Assembly (NCBI GenBank): GCA_965220855.1
Contig: CBDCQY010000001.1
Span: 1,488,001-1,552,000 of the forward strand
DNA length: 64,000 bases
Source of the DNA: Bin95 sp965220855
GTDB taxonomy: Bacteria > Pseudomonadota > Alphaproteobacteria > Bin95
Direction: 5' to 3'
Shown here: positions 52,588 to 60,429 of the stretch, one piece after another
Numbering within the stretch: the stretch's first letter is position 1
Layout of the letters: each line of letters opens with the position of its first letter
Position numbers and translations under genes: made by a program
Notes under the pieces: model-generated
The model's database searches: none
The model's input: the letters and a program-made list of their open reading frames with translations, nothing else
What the model was told of the DNA's origin: nothing

Positions 52588-53508
52588 TTACAGCCCGGCT
52601 TGCTCCTTGCAGTAGCCGGCCACGTCGCGATGGGTCGCGAACCACACGCCCGGCCGGCTGCGGATATGCTGCACCAGCTCGTCCAGCACCTGGATGCGCG
52701 AACGGTGGCCGATGAAATGCGGGTGCATGGTCAGCAGAAACAGCCCGCCTTCCTCATAGGCGCCGTCGAATTCCCGCCGGAACACCTCCAGCACGCCGCC
52801 CGGCGGCGTGTAGGGGCGCAGGCCCGAGAAGCGGTCCATCGACCAGTAGGGCGCGTCGTCGCGGATCCACTCCACCGGCAGTTCCACCACGCCGGTCGGC
52901 TCATTGTCCTCCAGCAGCTCATAGGGTTCGTCGTCGGCCATGAGCGAGGAATCGTAGAGCAGGCCCATCTCGCGCGTGATGGCGAGCGTGTGCTCGGAGA
53001 AGTCCCAGGAGGGCGTGCGGATGCCGACCGGGCGCACGCCGCAAATTTCCTCCAGCTTGTCGGCCGCGCGCAGCTGCAGGTCGCGCTCGACCTCGGGCGG
53101 CAGCGCGGAGTTGAGTTCGTGAATCCACGAGTGGATGCCGATCTCATGCCCTTCGGCGACGACCCGGCGCTGCTCGTCGGGATGCAGCATGGCGATCACC
53201 GCCGGCACGAAGAAGCTCGCCGGGACGCTATAGCGCTCCAGCAGCTTCAGGATGCGGGGCATGGCGGCTCGCGCGCCATACTGGCCCTGGCTCAGCTTGC
53301 CGGGCGAGCTCTGAGCCCAGCGCAGGGTCTGCGTCTCATGGTCGGAATCGAAGGAGAGCGCCACGGCGCATCGCGCCCCGCCCGGCCAGGTCGCCGGCTT
53401 GAGCGAGCGCCCGGCCCGGACCTTCTCGACGATCGGGCGCCAGTCGGCCTCCTCCCACCTCCAGGCTTCGGGCTGGTCCGGCACGCCGGTTCCCCTGTGC
53501 TTGCTCAT
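52588..53508 (-). CDS. Polysaccharide deacetylase-family amidohydrolase (PuuE/cyclic-imidase-like)
   Basis: 306 residues, no signal peptide, so cytosolic. NodB-fold metal site: D54/D56 in FDSDHET, H121 and H125 in GHEIGIHSW, plus H130. The FDSDHET start and the late LTMHPHFIGHRSRIQVLDEL block match the branch containing PuuE allantoinase, the H. pylori PgdA-like protein and bacterial cyclic imidases, not true polysaccharide deacetylases. AAGGAGACGCGCCC precedes the ATG at 53508; the frame could open 13 codons earlier. Beside HyuAB, ring opening of a cyclic amide such as a hydantoin or imide is the likeliest job (inference). Confidence 0.82.
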   Translation of the reverse strand: MSKHRGTGVPDQPEAWRWEEADWRPIVEKVRAGRSLKPATWPGGARCAVALSFDSDHETQTLRWAQSSPGKLSQGQYGARAAMPRILKLLERYSVPASFFVPAVIAMLHPDEQRRVVAEGHEIGIHSWIHELNSALPPEVERDLQLRAADKLEEICGVRPVGIRTPSWDFSEHTLAITREMGLLYDSSLMADDEPYELLEDNEPTGVVELPVEWIRDDAPYWSMDRFSGLRPYTPPGGVLEVFRREFDGAYEEGGLFLLTMHPHFIGHRSRIQVLDELVQHIRSRPGVWFATHRDVAGYCKEQAGL

Positions 53509-53536
53509 GGGCGCGTCTCCTTGGCGCTGCGGGTCG

Positions 53537-53561
53537 CGGGGCAGCATAGCACCCTGCCCCG
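53537..53561. promoter_or_regulatory. Inverted repeat in a divergent control region
   Basis: Perfect 8-bp arms CGGGGCAG and CTGCCCCG around 9 bases, between the divergent deacetylase-family and DHDPS-family genes. The left arm overlaps a TATGCT-like -10 (minus strand) for the deacetylase gene. Candidate operator. Confidence 0.35.
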
Positions 53562-53645
53562 CCGGCGAGGCGGCGGCCCTTGGGGCGGCCGGCGGATTTG
53601 CGATATGAAGCGCCGGAAGCGCGCGGAGCGACGAGGGAGCCGGTC

Positions 53646-54533
53646 TTGCTCAGAGGAATCCACACGGCGCTGGTGACGCCGTTCGACGCCGATCTCGCCT
53701 TCGACGAGGCCGCCATGCGCCAGAGCGTGCGCTTCCAGCTGGAGGCCGGCGCGGCCGGGCTCTGCGCGCTCGGCGGCACTGGCGAGCCGCTCTCGCTCGC
53801 GCTGGAGGAGCATTTCCGCGTCGTCGATGCGGTGGTCGAGGAAGCCGCCGGCCGCGCGCCGGTCACGGTCGGCTGCCTGCTCGGCGGACAGGCCGATGCG
53901 GTCGCGGTCGCGCGCCATGCCGAGGCCGCGGGCGCCGATGGCGTCATGGTCGCGCCGCCCGGCTTCTACGGCGTGCGGCCGTTCGACATCGAGCGCCATT
54001 TCGCCGCCGTGGCGGAGGCCTGCGCGCTGCCGATCATGATCTTCCACACGCCCGGCCGCAGCGGCGTGCGGCTCGACGCCGACGCGCTGCTGGCGCTCAT
54101 CCACGCCGTGCCGGCGATCCGCAGCATCAAGGAGGCGTCGGGCGACGTGACGCTCGCCGGCGAGGTCATGCGGGGCGCGCCGGAGGGCTTCGCCTTCATG
54201 CAGGGCCTCGACGAGCTGCTGCTGCCGTCGCTGGCGCTGGGGGCGGCCGGCGGCGTCGTCTCGCTCGGCGAGCTCCTGCCCCGGAGCCTGCGGGCGCTGT
54301 TCGACTGTGCGAAGGCGGGCGACCCGGAGCGCGCGCGCCAGATCCAGCTCGACCTGCTGCCGCTCTGCCGCCGCATCTATTCCGAGCCCAATCCGGGGCC
54401 GCTCAAATTTGCGCTGGAGGTCGCCGGTCGCCCGGCCGGCCCCTGCCGCCCGCCGATCTACGGTCCGCGCGACGCCACCCGCGCGGCGCTCCGGGAGTTG
54501 CTGCCGCCCCTGCTGCGGGCGGAGACGAGATGA
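53646..54533 (+). CDS. DHDPS-family protein with altered catalytic Tyr
   Basis: 295 residues from a TTG preceded by CGAGGGAGCC. TIM-barrel aldolase signatures: HTALVTPFDADLAFDE, LCALGGTGEPLSL, and the Schiff-base lysine in IRSIKEASGD. The tyrosine loop that normally reads YNVPxRTG reads IFHTPGRSG, replacing the proton-shuttling Tyr with Phe. Either the enzyme runs a different chemistry (dehydratase-like, using the lysine only) or is weak as an aldolase. The stop overlaps the dehydrogenase start, so the pair probably act in sequence on a 2-oxo acid. Confidence 0.8.
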   Translation: MLRGIHTALVTPFDADLAFDEAAMRQSVRFQLEAGAAGLCALGGTGEPLSLALEEHFRVVDAVVEEAAGRAPVTVGCLLGGQADAVAVARHAEAAGADGVMVAPPGFYGVRPFDIERHFAAVAEACALPIMIFHTPGRSGVRLDADALLALIHAVPAIRSIKEASGDVTLAGEVMRGAPEGFAFMQGLDELLLPSLALGAAGGVVSLGELLPRSLRALFDCAKAGDPERARQIQLDLLPLCRRIYSEPNPGPLKFALEVAGRPAGPCRPPIYGPRDATRAALRELLPPLLRAETR

Positions 54534-55480
54534 CGCGCCCGGTCATCTTCATCCCCGAACCCTTCCCGCCCAAGGCGCTGGCGGCCGTGCCCGCCGACTT
54601 CCGGATCGTCGAGGGCAAGGCCGGGCGCGCCCTGAGCGAGGACGAACTGATCCGGGCGCTGGAGGGCGTCGCGGCGCTCGCCGTCACCTCGCGCGAGCAG
54701 GTGACCGCACGGGTGATCGAGCAGGCGCCGGCGCTCCGGGTGATCGGCAAGTCGGGCGCGAGGCCCGCCAATGTCGATCTCGAGGCGGCGCGGCGGCGGG
54801 GCGTCGCGGTCGTCTGGAGTCCGGGGGCGAATGCGGCGAGCGTCGCGGAGATGACGCTCGCGCTGATGTTGCAGCTGGTGAAGCGCCTGCCGGAACTCAC
54901 CGGCCGGCTGCGGGCGGGCGGCTGGCGCGGCTACGACCTGCTCGGCCGGGAGCTCGCCGCCATGACGGTGGGCCTGGTGGGCCTCGGCCATGTCGGGCGG
55001 GCCGTCGCCCGCCTGCTCGCCGCGACCGGCGCGCGCGCGATCGGCTTCGACCCCGCTCTCGCCGCCGGCGAGGCCGCCCGGCTCGGGATCGAGCCTTGCG
55101 CGCTCGATGCGCTGTTCGCCACCGCCGACCTCGTCTCGCTGCATTGCGAGCTGAACGAGGCGACGCGCGGGATCGTCAACCGCGAGGCGCTTGCGGCGAT
55201 GAAGCCCGGCGCGCTGCTGGTCAACACGGCGCGCGGCGCGCTGGTGGAAACCGACGCCCTGCTCGCCGCGCTGGAGAGCGGCAGGCTCGCCGCGGCCGCC
55301 CTGGACGTCTTCCCGGAAGAGCCGCCGCCGCGAGACCACCCCCTTCTCGCCCACCCCCGCATCCTCGCCACCCCCCACAGCGCCGCCTTCACCGAAGAAG
55401 CCATCCACCGCGAAACCCGCCAGGTGCTCGAAGAGATCGTAAACACCCTCTCCGGCCGCCCGCCCCGGCATATGGGCTGA
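54530..55480 (+). CDS. D-isomer-specific 2-hydroxyacid dehydrogenase
   Basis: 316 residues; ATG overlaps the preceding stop. NAD-binding GLVGLGHVGRAVARL near residue 150; catalytic Arg in NTARGALVETDAL, Glu in DVFPEEPPP and His in ATPHSAAFTEEA. The N-terminal substrate domain is SerA-like but the C-terminal ACT regulatory domain is absent, so this is a catabolic reductase/dehydrogenase rather than biosynthetic SerA. Probably interconverts a 2-oxo acid made or used by the adjacent DHDPS-family enzyme. Confidence 0.9.
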   Translation: MTRPVIFIPEPFPPKALAAVPADFRIVEGKAGRALSEDELIRALEGVAALAVTSREQVTARVIEQAPALRVIGKSGARPANVDLEAARRRGVAVVWSPGANAASVAEMTLALMLQLVKRLPELTGRLRAGGWRGYDLLGRELAAMTVGLVGLGHVGRAVARLLAATGARAIGFDPALAAGEAARLGIEPCALDALFATADLVSLHCELNEATRGIVNREALAAMKPGALLVNTARGALVETDALLAALESGRLAAAALDVFPEEPPPRDHPLLAHPRILATPHSAAFTEEAIHRETRQVLEEIVNTLSGRPPRHMG

Positions 55481-55503
55481 AGGCGGTAGCACGGGGCGGG
55501 TCG

Positions 55504-55604
55504 CCGGGAGGGCGCGGTTGAGTAGTACCAGCGCAACCGCCGCGCAGGGATCGGCGTTCAGACAGGGCGGCGTCTGCGGGACGGCCGGCGGGGAGCCCTC
55601 CCGG
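55504..55604. other. Structured intergenic element
   Basis: Between convergent genes. Outer perfect 10-bp stem CCGGGAGGGC (55504-55513) with GCCCTCCCGG (55595-55604) encloses a 7-bp hairpin GCGGTTG/CAACCGC (55514-55520 with 55534-55540) and a 5-bp hairpin CAGAC/GTCTG (55559-55563 with 55572-55576). It could be a small RNA, a bidirectional 3-prime structure or a remnant repeat. It does not match a tRNA, the SRP RNA or a cobalamin riboswitch. Confidence 0.4.
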
Positions 55605-55622
55605 TCAACTCTCGCGGGCTGC

Positions 55623-56558
55623 TCAGACCTGCTCCAGACGCGCCAGTGCGCGGTCGTCGGCGGGGAGGCCGATGCGGAGGCGGTTCGGCAGGTCGGGGAA
55701 GTCGCGCACCCAGAGGCCCTGGCGGGCGAAGCGGGCCGCGCCGCCTTCGCTGGCCGCGAAGCGGAACAGCGGGGTTCCGCCCAGCACCTCGAAGCCGCGC
55801 GCGACCAGCATTTCGTCGAGGCGGTGTGCGGCCTCGGCCAGGCGGGGGCGCATGGATGCCGCCCAGTCGCTGTCGCAAAGCGCGCGCGCGCCCAGCTCCA
55901 GCGCCGGGCCGGACACCGCCCAGGGGCCGAGCCGCCGGTCGAGCGCTTCCAGCAGCCGGGCCGGGCCGAGCGCGAAGCCGAGCCGGAGGCCGGCCAGACC
56001 CCAGAACTTGCCGAAGGAGCGCAGCGCCAGCACCTCGCCATGACCCGCGAGCGAGAGGTCCGGCAGCGGGTCGGCGAAGGACTCGTCCACCACCAGCAGC
56101 CCGCAATCGAGGCCGAGCAAGGCCTCGGGCGGCCACCGCCGCCCGTCGGGATTGTTGGGGTTGGTCACCACCAGCACCTTCGCCGGCTCCGGCTCCGGGG
56201 CGAGGCGCACGCGGTGGCCGGCGGCGCGCCAGGCCGGCGCATGCCCGCCATAGGTGGGTGACACCACCGCGACTTCGCCCGGCGGCAGGCAGAACGGCAG
56301 ATGGCGGATCGCCGCCTCGGCTCCCGGCACCGGCAGCGCGCGCGCCGCGCCGAAGGCCGCGCGCGCCGCTTCCGCCGCCGCGTCGCGCGCCGCCCTCGAC
56401 GGCAGCCGGGTCAGCGCGTCGGCCGGCAGCGGGGGAAGCGGATCGGGCCAGGGCCAGGGCCAGGGATTGACGCCGGTCGAGAGGTCGATCCAGCCACCCG
56501 CCGGCTCGCCGAAGCGCGCCCGCGCATCGCCCAGATCGCCGCCATGGCGGAGCGTCAC
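55623..56558 (-). CDS. cobD: Threonine-phosphate decarboxylase / CobD-like aminotransferase
   Basis: 311 residues from a GTG overlapping the preceding stop. Typical CobD opening TLRHGGDLGDARARFG then WIDLSTGVNP, VVTNPNNPDGR, VVDESFAD and the PLP-lysine motif RSFGKFWGLAGLRLGF. Makes (R)-1-aminopropan-2-ol phosphate for the cobalamin nucleotide loop; PLP fold type I. A Trp-Pro run (NPWPWPWPDP) comes from a GGCCAG triplet repeat. No other cob gene is in the window; coupling to HCCA-isomerase-like genes is odd. A histidinol-phosphate aminotransferase-like role is less likely. Confidence 0.85.
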   Translation of the reverse strand: MTLRHGGDLGDARARFGEPAGGWIDLSTGVNPWPWPWPDPLPPLPADALTRLPSRAARDAAAEAARAAFGAARALPVPGAEAAIRHLPFCLPPGEVAVVSPTYGGHAPAWRAAGHRVRLAPEPEPAKVLVVTNPNNPDGRRWPPEALLGLDCGLLVVDESFADPLPDLSLAGHGEVLALRSFGKFWGLAGLRLGFALGPARLLEALDRRLGPWAVSGPALELGARALCDSDWAASMRPRLAEAAHRLDEMLVARGFEVLGGTPLFRFAASEGGAARFARQGLWVRDFPDLPNRLRIGLPADDRALARLEQV

Positions 56559-57160
56559 GCGGCGGCGAGCGCGCGCTCGACGAAGTCCAGCCGGTCCTGG
56601 CCCCAGAACAGCTCGCCGTCCACGACATAGCTCGGAATGCCGAACACGCCCCGCGCCAGCGCCTCGTCGGTATTGGCTCCGAAGCGCTCCAGCGTTTCGG
56701 TGTCGTCCGCCGCGCGCAGCAAGATGTCGCCCGGCAGGCCGCATTCCTCGCAGATGGCGGCCAGCACCGCCTTGTCGGCGATGTCCCGGTCCTCGGCCCA
56801 GACGGCGCGCGGCAGCGCCAGCACCAGCCGCCCGACATCGGCCCCGAAGCGGTCCGCCGCCACCACGATGCGGGCCGCCAGATGCTGCGAGACCGGATAG
56901 TGGGCCGGTTCCGCATTGAGCGGCAGGCCGTAAAATTCCGCCCAGCGGGCCATTTCGCGCTTGCCGTAGGCGCGATGCGCCTCGGAGCGCTCCGGCGGGT
57001 CGTCCATGCCGATCAGGCGCAGCATCATCTCGCGCAGATCGACCGGGACATAGGCGATGCGCGCCTCGCGCCGGGCGGCGATCTCCTCCAGCCGCGCCTG
57101 GGCGAGATAGACCCAGGGCGAGTTCAGGCAGAAATAATATTCGAGCGTCTTGCCGGCCAC
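56555..57160 (-). CDS. 2-hydroxychromene-2-carboxylate isomerase / DsbA-like (kappa GST fold)
   Basis: 201 residues, GTG start. Thioredoxin-fold HCCA isomerase pattern: YYFCLNSPWVYLAQARL with the S-P-W active-site motif (no CxxC), NAEPAHYPVS, and the C-terminal GIPSYVVDGELFWGQDRLDF. Known relatives isomerise hydroxychromene carboxylates in naphthalene breakdown using glutathione, but most homologues have unknown substrates. The neighbour upstream is a second copy 5 bases away; the two look like a tandem duplication. Confidence 0.82.
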   Translation of the reverse strand: MAGKTLEYYFCLNSPWVYLAQARLEEIAARREARIAYVPVDLREMMLRLIGMDDPPERSEAHRAYGKREMARWAEFYGLPLNAEPAHYPVSQHLAARIVVAADRFGADVGRLVLALPRAVWAEDRDIADKAVLAAICEECGLPGDILLRAADDTETLERFGANTDEALARGVFGIPSYVVDGELFWGQDRLDFVERALAAA

Positions 57161-57165
57161 GGGTC

Positions 57166-57798
57166 TCACGCCTCTTCCGGCAGCGGGATCGGCGCCGTCT
57201 CGCCGGCGAGCGCGCGGGCGAGGAAGTCCAGCCGGTCCTGGCCCCAGAACGGCTCGCCCCGCCAGACATAGGTCGGCGCGCCGAACACGCCGGCGGCCTT
57301 GGCGCGCTCGGTCTGGCTGCGGTAGCGCTCCTGCGCCGGGGCGCCCGCGGCCGCCGCCAGCAGGCCCGCGCCGTCGAAGCCGGCGGCGTCGGCGATGGCG
57401 GCGAGGTCGGCGTCGTCGCCGAGATTGCGATCCTCGACCCACACGCCGCGCATCAGCGCGCCCGCCAGCGCCGGCGCATCCAGCTCCGCCATGGCGGCGG
57501 CGACCACCATGCAATTGGCCTTGTCCACGGGCGCGGGGAAATATTTCGGATGCAGGTTGAGCTCGGCGCCCCGCCGGGCGCGCCAGCGCTGCAGCTCCAC
57601 CAGCCGATAGGCCCGGCGCTGCGGCGCGCGCCTCGGCAGCGGCAGGCCGCCCGAGACCTCGAACACATTGGAGAGATCGACCGGCAGGATCTCCACCGCG
57701 ACCCCGTGCCGGCGGCAGAGCGCCAGCGCTTCCTCATGGCCGAGCCAGGTCCAGGGCGAGGTCATGGTGCAGTAATAGGCGAGCGTCTTGTCCGGCAT
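57166..57798 (-). CDS. 2-hydroxychromene-2-carboxylate isomerase / DsbA-like protein (second copy)
   Basis: 210 residues. YYCTMTSPWTWLGHEEAL shows the same S-P-W motif; NLHPKYFP, DKANCMVVAA and GVFGAPTYVWRGEPFWGQDRLDF match the family. GGAG lies 9 bases before the ATG. It sits between an alpha/beta hydrolase (upstream, 18 bases) and the other copy (downstream, 5 bases), so all four minus-strand genes are probably one operon. Confidence 0.82.
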   Translation of the reverse strand: MPDKTLAYYCTMTSPWTWLGHEEALALCRRHGVAVEILPVDLSNVFEVSGGLPLPRRAPQRRAYRLVELQRWRARRGAELNLHPKYFPAPVDKANCMVVAAAMAELDAPALAGALMRGVWVEDRNLGDDADLAAIADAAGFDGAGLLAAAAGAPAQERYRSQTERAKAAGVFGAPTYVWRGEPFWGQDRLDFLARALAGETAPIPLPEEA

Positions 57799-57816
57799 GA
57801 GAGCGTGCTCCGGGCT

Positions 57817-58776
57817 TCAGGCGAGGATGCGGGCGAGCCAGGCGGCGCCGTCGGCAAGGCAGCGCTCGGCCCTGGAAACCGAGGCGGCGGCGCGCAGAAA
57901 ACCGTGCGTGACGCCGGCATAGAGGGCGTATTCGGTATCGACGCCGGCGCGCTTGGCCTTCTCGGCGAGCGCCAGACTCTCGTCGGCCAGCACATCGAGC
58001 TCGGCCGCGGCGATGCGCAGCGGCGGCAGGCCGGCGAGTTCGGCGCGCAGGGGCGCGGCCAGGGGATGCGTCAACTGGTCCGGCGTGCGCACATAATTGT
58101 TCCAGAAGAAGCGCATCAGCCGCGTCGAGAGATAGAGGTCTCCGCCGCCATAGAGCCGGTAGCTCTCGCGCTCGAAATCGCTGTCGAAGACGCCGTAATT
58201 CAGCAGCGCGCCCCTGAGCCAGTCCTCGCCCTCCTCGCGCAGGATCAGCGCGGCGGCGAGCGCCAGATTGCCGCCGGCGGAATCGCCGCCGACCGCGATG
58301 CGCTCGGGGTCGAGGCCCCACTCGCCGGCGCGGGCGCGCACGGCCTTCAGCACCGCCACGCATTCGTGCAGCGCCTGGGGAAACTTGTATTCCGGCGAGA
58401 GCGAATAGTCCGGCGCGATCACCGCCGCGCCGGCGCGGGCGGCGTATTCGCGCGCCGTGCGGTCGCCGGTGTAGATGGTGTTCCAGGTCCAGCCGCCGCC
58501 ATGCAGCAGCACGAAGACCGGCAGCGGCCCCGGCGCGTCGGGAATGTTGAAGCGCGCCAGGATGTAGCGCCCCGGCCCCTCCAGCGCCCGGTCCTCCGCC
58601 TCGCGCATGGCCGGGCCGCCGGCGGCGTAGCCGATGCGCCCGGCCTCCATCGCCCGGCGCAGCACCGGAACCGGCGTCTCCAGCGGGTCGAGCTCCTGCG
58701 TCGCGGTGTCGGTGGTCGCGTCGAGGAAGGCCCGCATCTCCGGGTCCATCGGCGCGCGCTGGCGGGGCGCGGTCAT
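57817..58776 (-). CDS. Alpha/beta hydrolase of the hormone-sensitive-lipase family
   Basis: 319 residues. Oxyanion-hole HGGGW near residue 96, nucleophile GDSAGG near 170, catalytic Asp in AELDVLADES and His in AGVTHGFL. Carboxylesterase/lactonase-type enzyme of the cytosol. GGAGGCGGCGCG before ATG 58776 supports that start; ATG 58752 is an alternative. First gene of the operon leading to the two isomerase-like proteins and CobD; divergent from the third isomerase-like gene with a 117-base control region. Confidence 0.87.
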   Translation of the reverse strand: MTAPRQRAPMDPEMRAFLDATTDTATQELDPLETPVPVLRRAMEAGRIGYAAGGPAMREAEDRALEGPGRYILARFNIPDAPGPLPVFVLLHGGGWTWNTIYTGDRTAREYAARAGAAVIAPDYSLSPEYKFPQALHECVAVLKAVRARAGEWGLDPERIAVGGDSAGGNLALAAALILREEGEDWLRGALLNYGVFDSDFERESYRLYGGGDLYLSTRLMRFFWNNYVRTPDQLTHPLAAPLRAELAGLPPLRIAAAELDVLADESLALAEKAKRAGVDTEYALYAGVTHGFLRAAASVSRAERCLADGAAWLARILA

Positions 58777-58893
58777 CGCGCCGCCTCCGGTTCGACAATC
58801 GGCGCTGCCCGTGTCATGGTCGCCGCTCCTTCCCGCTGACGGCGCCAGTCTGTTCGCAAACCGCGCCGCGTTCAAGGACACGCGCAAGCTCCC

Positions 58894-59490
58894 ATGACGC
58901 CCGACCTCTTCGTCTATATCGATGTGAAGAGCCCCTACGCCTATCTCGCCATGCAGCCGACGCGGGCGCTGGCGGCGGAATTCGGCATCGCGCCGGTCTG
59001 GCGGCCCTACACGCTGGAGATTCCGGATTTTCTGGGCGCGGTCGAGACGCGCAACGAGCATCAGTGGCGCCGGGTGCGCTACAGCTATATGGACGCGCGG
59101 CGGATCGCCAACCGCTTCGGGCTGATCGTGCGCGGGCCGCAGAAGATCTTCGATTCCAGCCTCGCCCATATCGGCATGTTGCTGGCCCAGGACCATGGCT
59201 GCTTCGAGGGCTATATCGACCGGGTGTTCGAGCGCTTCTGGAAGCGCGAGCTCGACATCGAGGATGCGGGCGCGCTCGCCGCCGTGCTGGAGGAGACCGG
59301 CGCGCCGGGGGCGGGGCTGGCCGAGTGGGCGGCGGGCGAGGGCCGGGCGCGCCATGACGCGCTCTGCCGCGAGGCGGAGGCGGACGGCGTGTTCGGCGTG
59401 CCGAGCTATCTCTTCCAGGGCGAGCTGTTCTGGGGCGGCGACCGGCTGGATGTGCTGCGCGAGCGGATCGCGGAGGCCGTCTCGCCTTGA
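58894..59490 (+). CDS. 2-hydroxychromene-2-carboxylate isomerase / DsbA-like protein (third copy)
   Basis: 198 residues. VYIDVKSPYAYLAMQPT (S-P-Y motif), WRPYTLEIPDFLGA, GVFGVPSYLFQGELFWGGDRLDVL. Closer to classical HCCA isomerases than the two minus-strand copies, which carry Y-(F/Y)-C before the motif. The stop overlaps the transporter start (TTGA). Confidence 0.83.
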   Translation: MTPDLFVYIDVKSPYAYLAMQPTRALAAEFGIAPVWRPYTLEIPDFLGAVETRNEHQWRRVRYSYMDARRIANRFGLIVRGPQKIFDSSLAHIGMLLAQDHGCFEGYIDRVFERFWKRELDIEDAGALAAVLEETGAPGAGLAEWAAGEGRARHDALCREAEADGVFGVPSYLFQGELFWGGDRLDVLRERIAEAVSP

Positions 59491-60410
59491 TCGACCTCTG
59501 GATCCCGATCACGATCGCCGCCGCCTTCTGCCAGAATCTGCGCAGCGCCGTTCAGAAGCACCTGAAGGGCCAGCTGTCGGACACCGGCGCCACCTTCTCG
59601 CGCTTCGGCTACGGCTTTCCCGTGGCGCTGGTCTATGTGCTGGCGCTGCATTACGGCGCGGGCTTCGACTGGCCGGCGCCGGGGGCGGCGTTCTTCATCT
59701 ACGGCGCCATCGGCGGGCTCGCGCAGATCGGCGCGACCTTCCTGCTGGTCTGGCTGTTCTCCTTCCGCGACTTCGCCGTCGGCACCACCTATTCCAAGAC
59801 GGAGACGGTGCAGGCGGCGCTCTTCGGCGTCGTCATTCTGGGCGACGGCGTCGGGCCGGCGGCGGCGGCGGCGATCTTCATCAGCCTGATCGGCGTGATG
59901 CTGCTCTCGACCGCCAAGAGCGAGCTCGACTGGCGCCGGCTCTTCTTCGCCTGGACCGAGCGGGTGGCGCTGTTCGGCATCCTGTCGGGCACGCTGTTCG
60001 GCGTCTCGGCCGTGGCCTATCGGGCGGCTTCGCTCTCGCTCGGCGATCCGGCGGACCCGGACGGGCCGGGCTTCCTGATGCAGGCCGGCTTCACGCTCGC
60101 CTGCGTTACGTTTGCGCAGACGGTCGGCATGGCGCTCTGGATGCGCTGGCGGGAGCCGGGGCAGTTGGGCCAGGTGCTGCGCTGCTGGCGCTGGGCCGGG
60201 CTGGCGGGGCTGGCGGGCGCGGTGGCCTCCATCGGCTGGTTCACCGCCATGACCATTCAGAACGCCGCCTATGTGCGCGCGCTCGGCCAGATCGAGCTGG
60301 TGTTCACCTTCGCCGCCGGCGTCTTCATTTTCAAGGAAAAAAGCTCCCGCCTGGAGCTCGCCGGCATCGCGCTGGTCGTCGCCGGCATCCTCATCCTGGT
60401 CACCGACTGA
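59487..60410 (+). CDS. DMT-superfamily (EamA-like) transporter
   Basis: 307 residues from a TTG overlapping the preceding stop. Ten hydrophobic segments in two five-helix halves, e.g. FCQNLRSAVQKHLKGQLSD before helix 1-2, YSKTETVQAALFGVVILGD at the end of the first half, and IELVFTFAAGVFIFKEKSS with a conserved acid at the second-half boundary. Metabolite or drug exporter of the inner membrane; substrate unknown. Convergent with the methyltransferase gene 19 bases away. Confidence 0.85.
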   Translation: MIDLWIPITIAAAFCQNLRSAVQKHLKGQLSDTGATFSRFGYGFPVALVYVLALHYGAGFDWPAPGAAFFIYGAIGGLAQIGATFLLVWLFSFRDFAVGTTYSKTETVQAALFGVVILGDGVGPAAAAAIFISLIGVMLLSTAKSELDWRRLFFAWTERVALFGILSGTLFGVSAVAYRAASLSLGDPADPDGPGFLMQAGFTLACVTFAQTVGMALWMRWREPGQLGQVLRCWRWAGLAGLAGAVASIGWFTAMTIQNAAYVRALGQIELVFTFAAGVFIFKEKSSRLELAGIALVVAGILILVTD

Positions 60411-60429
60411 CCGGCCCCGCGCCCCCCGC

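Noticed and set aside
55504..55604. Cobalamin riboswitch near cobD
   Set aside because: It lies downstream of cobD on that strand and no B12-box-like sequence was recognised.
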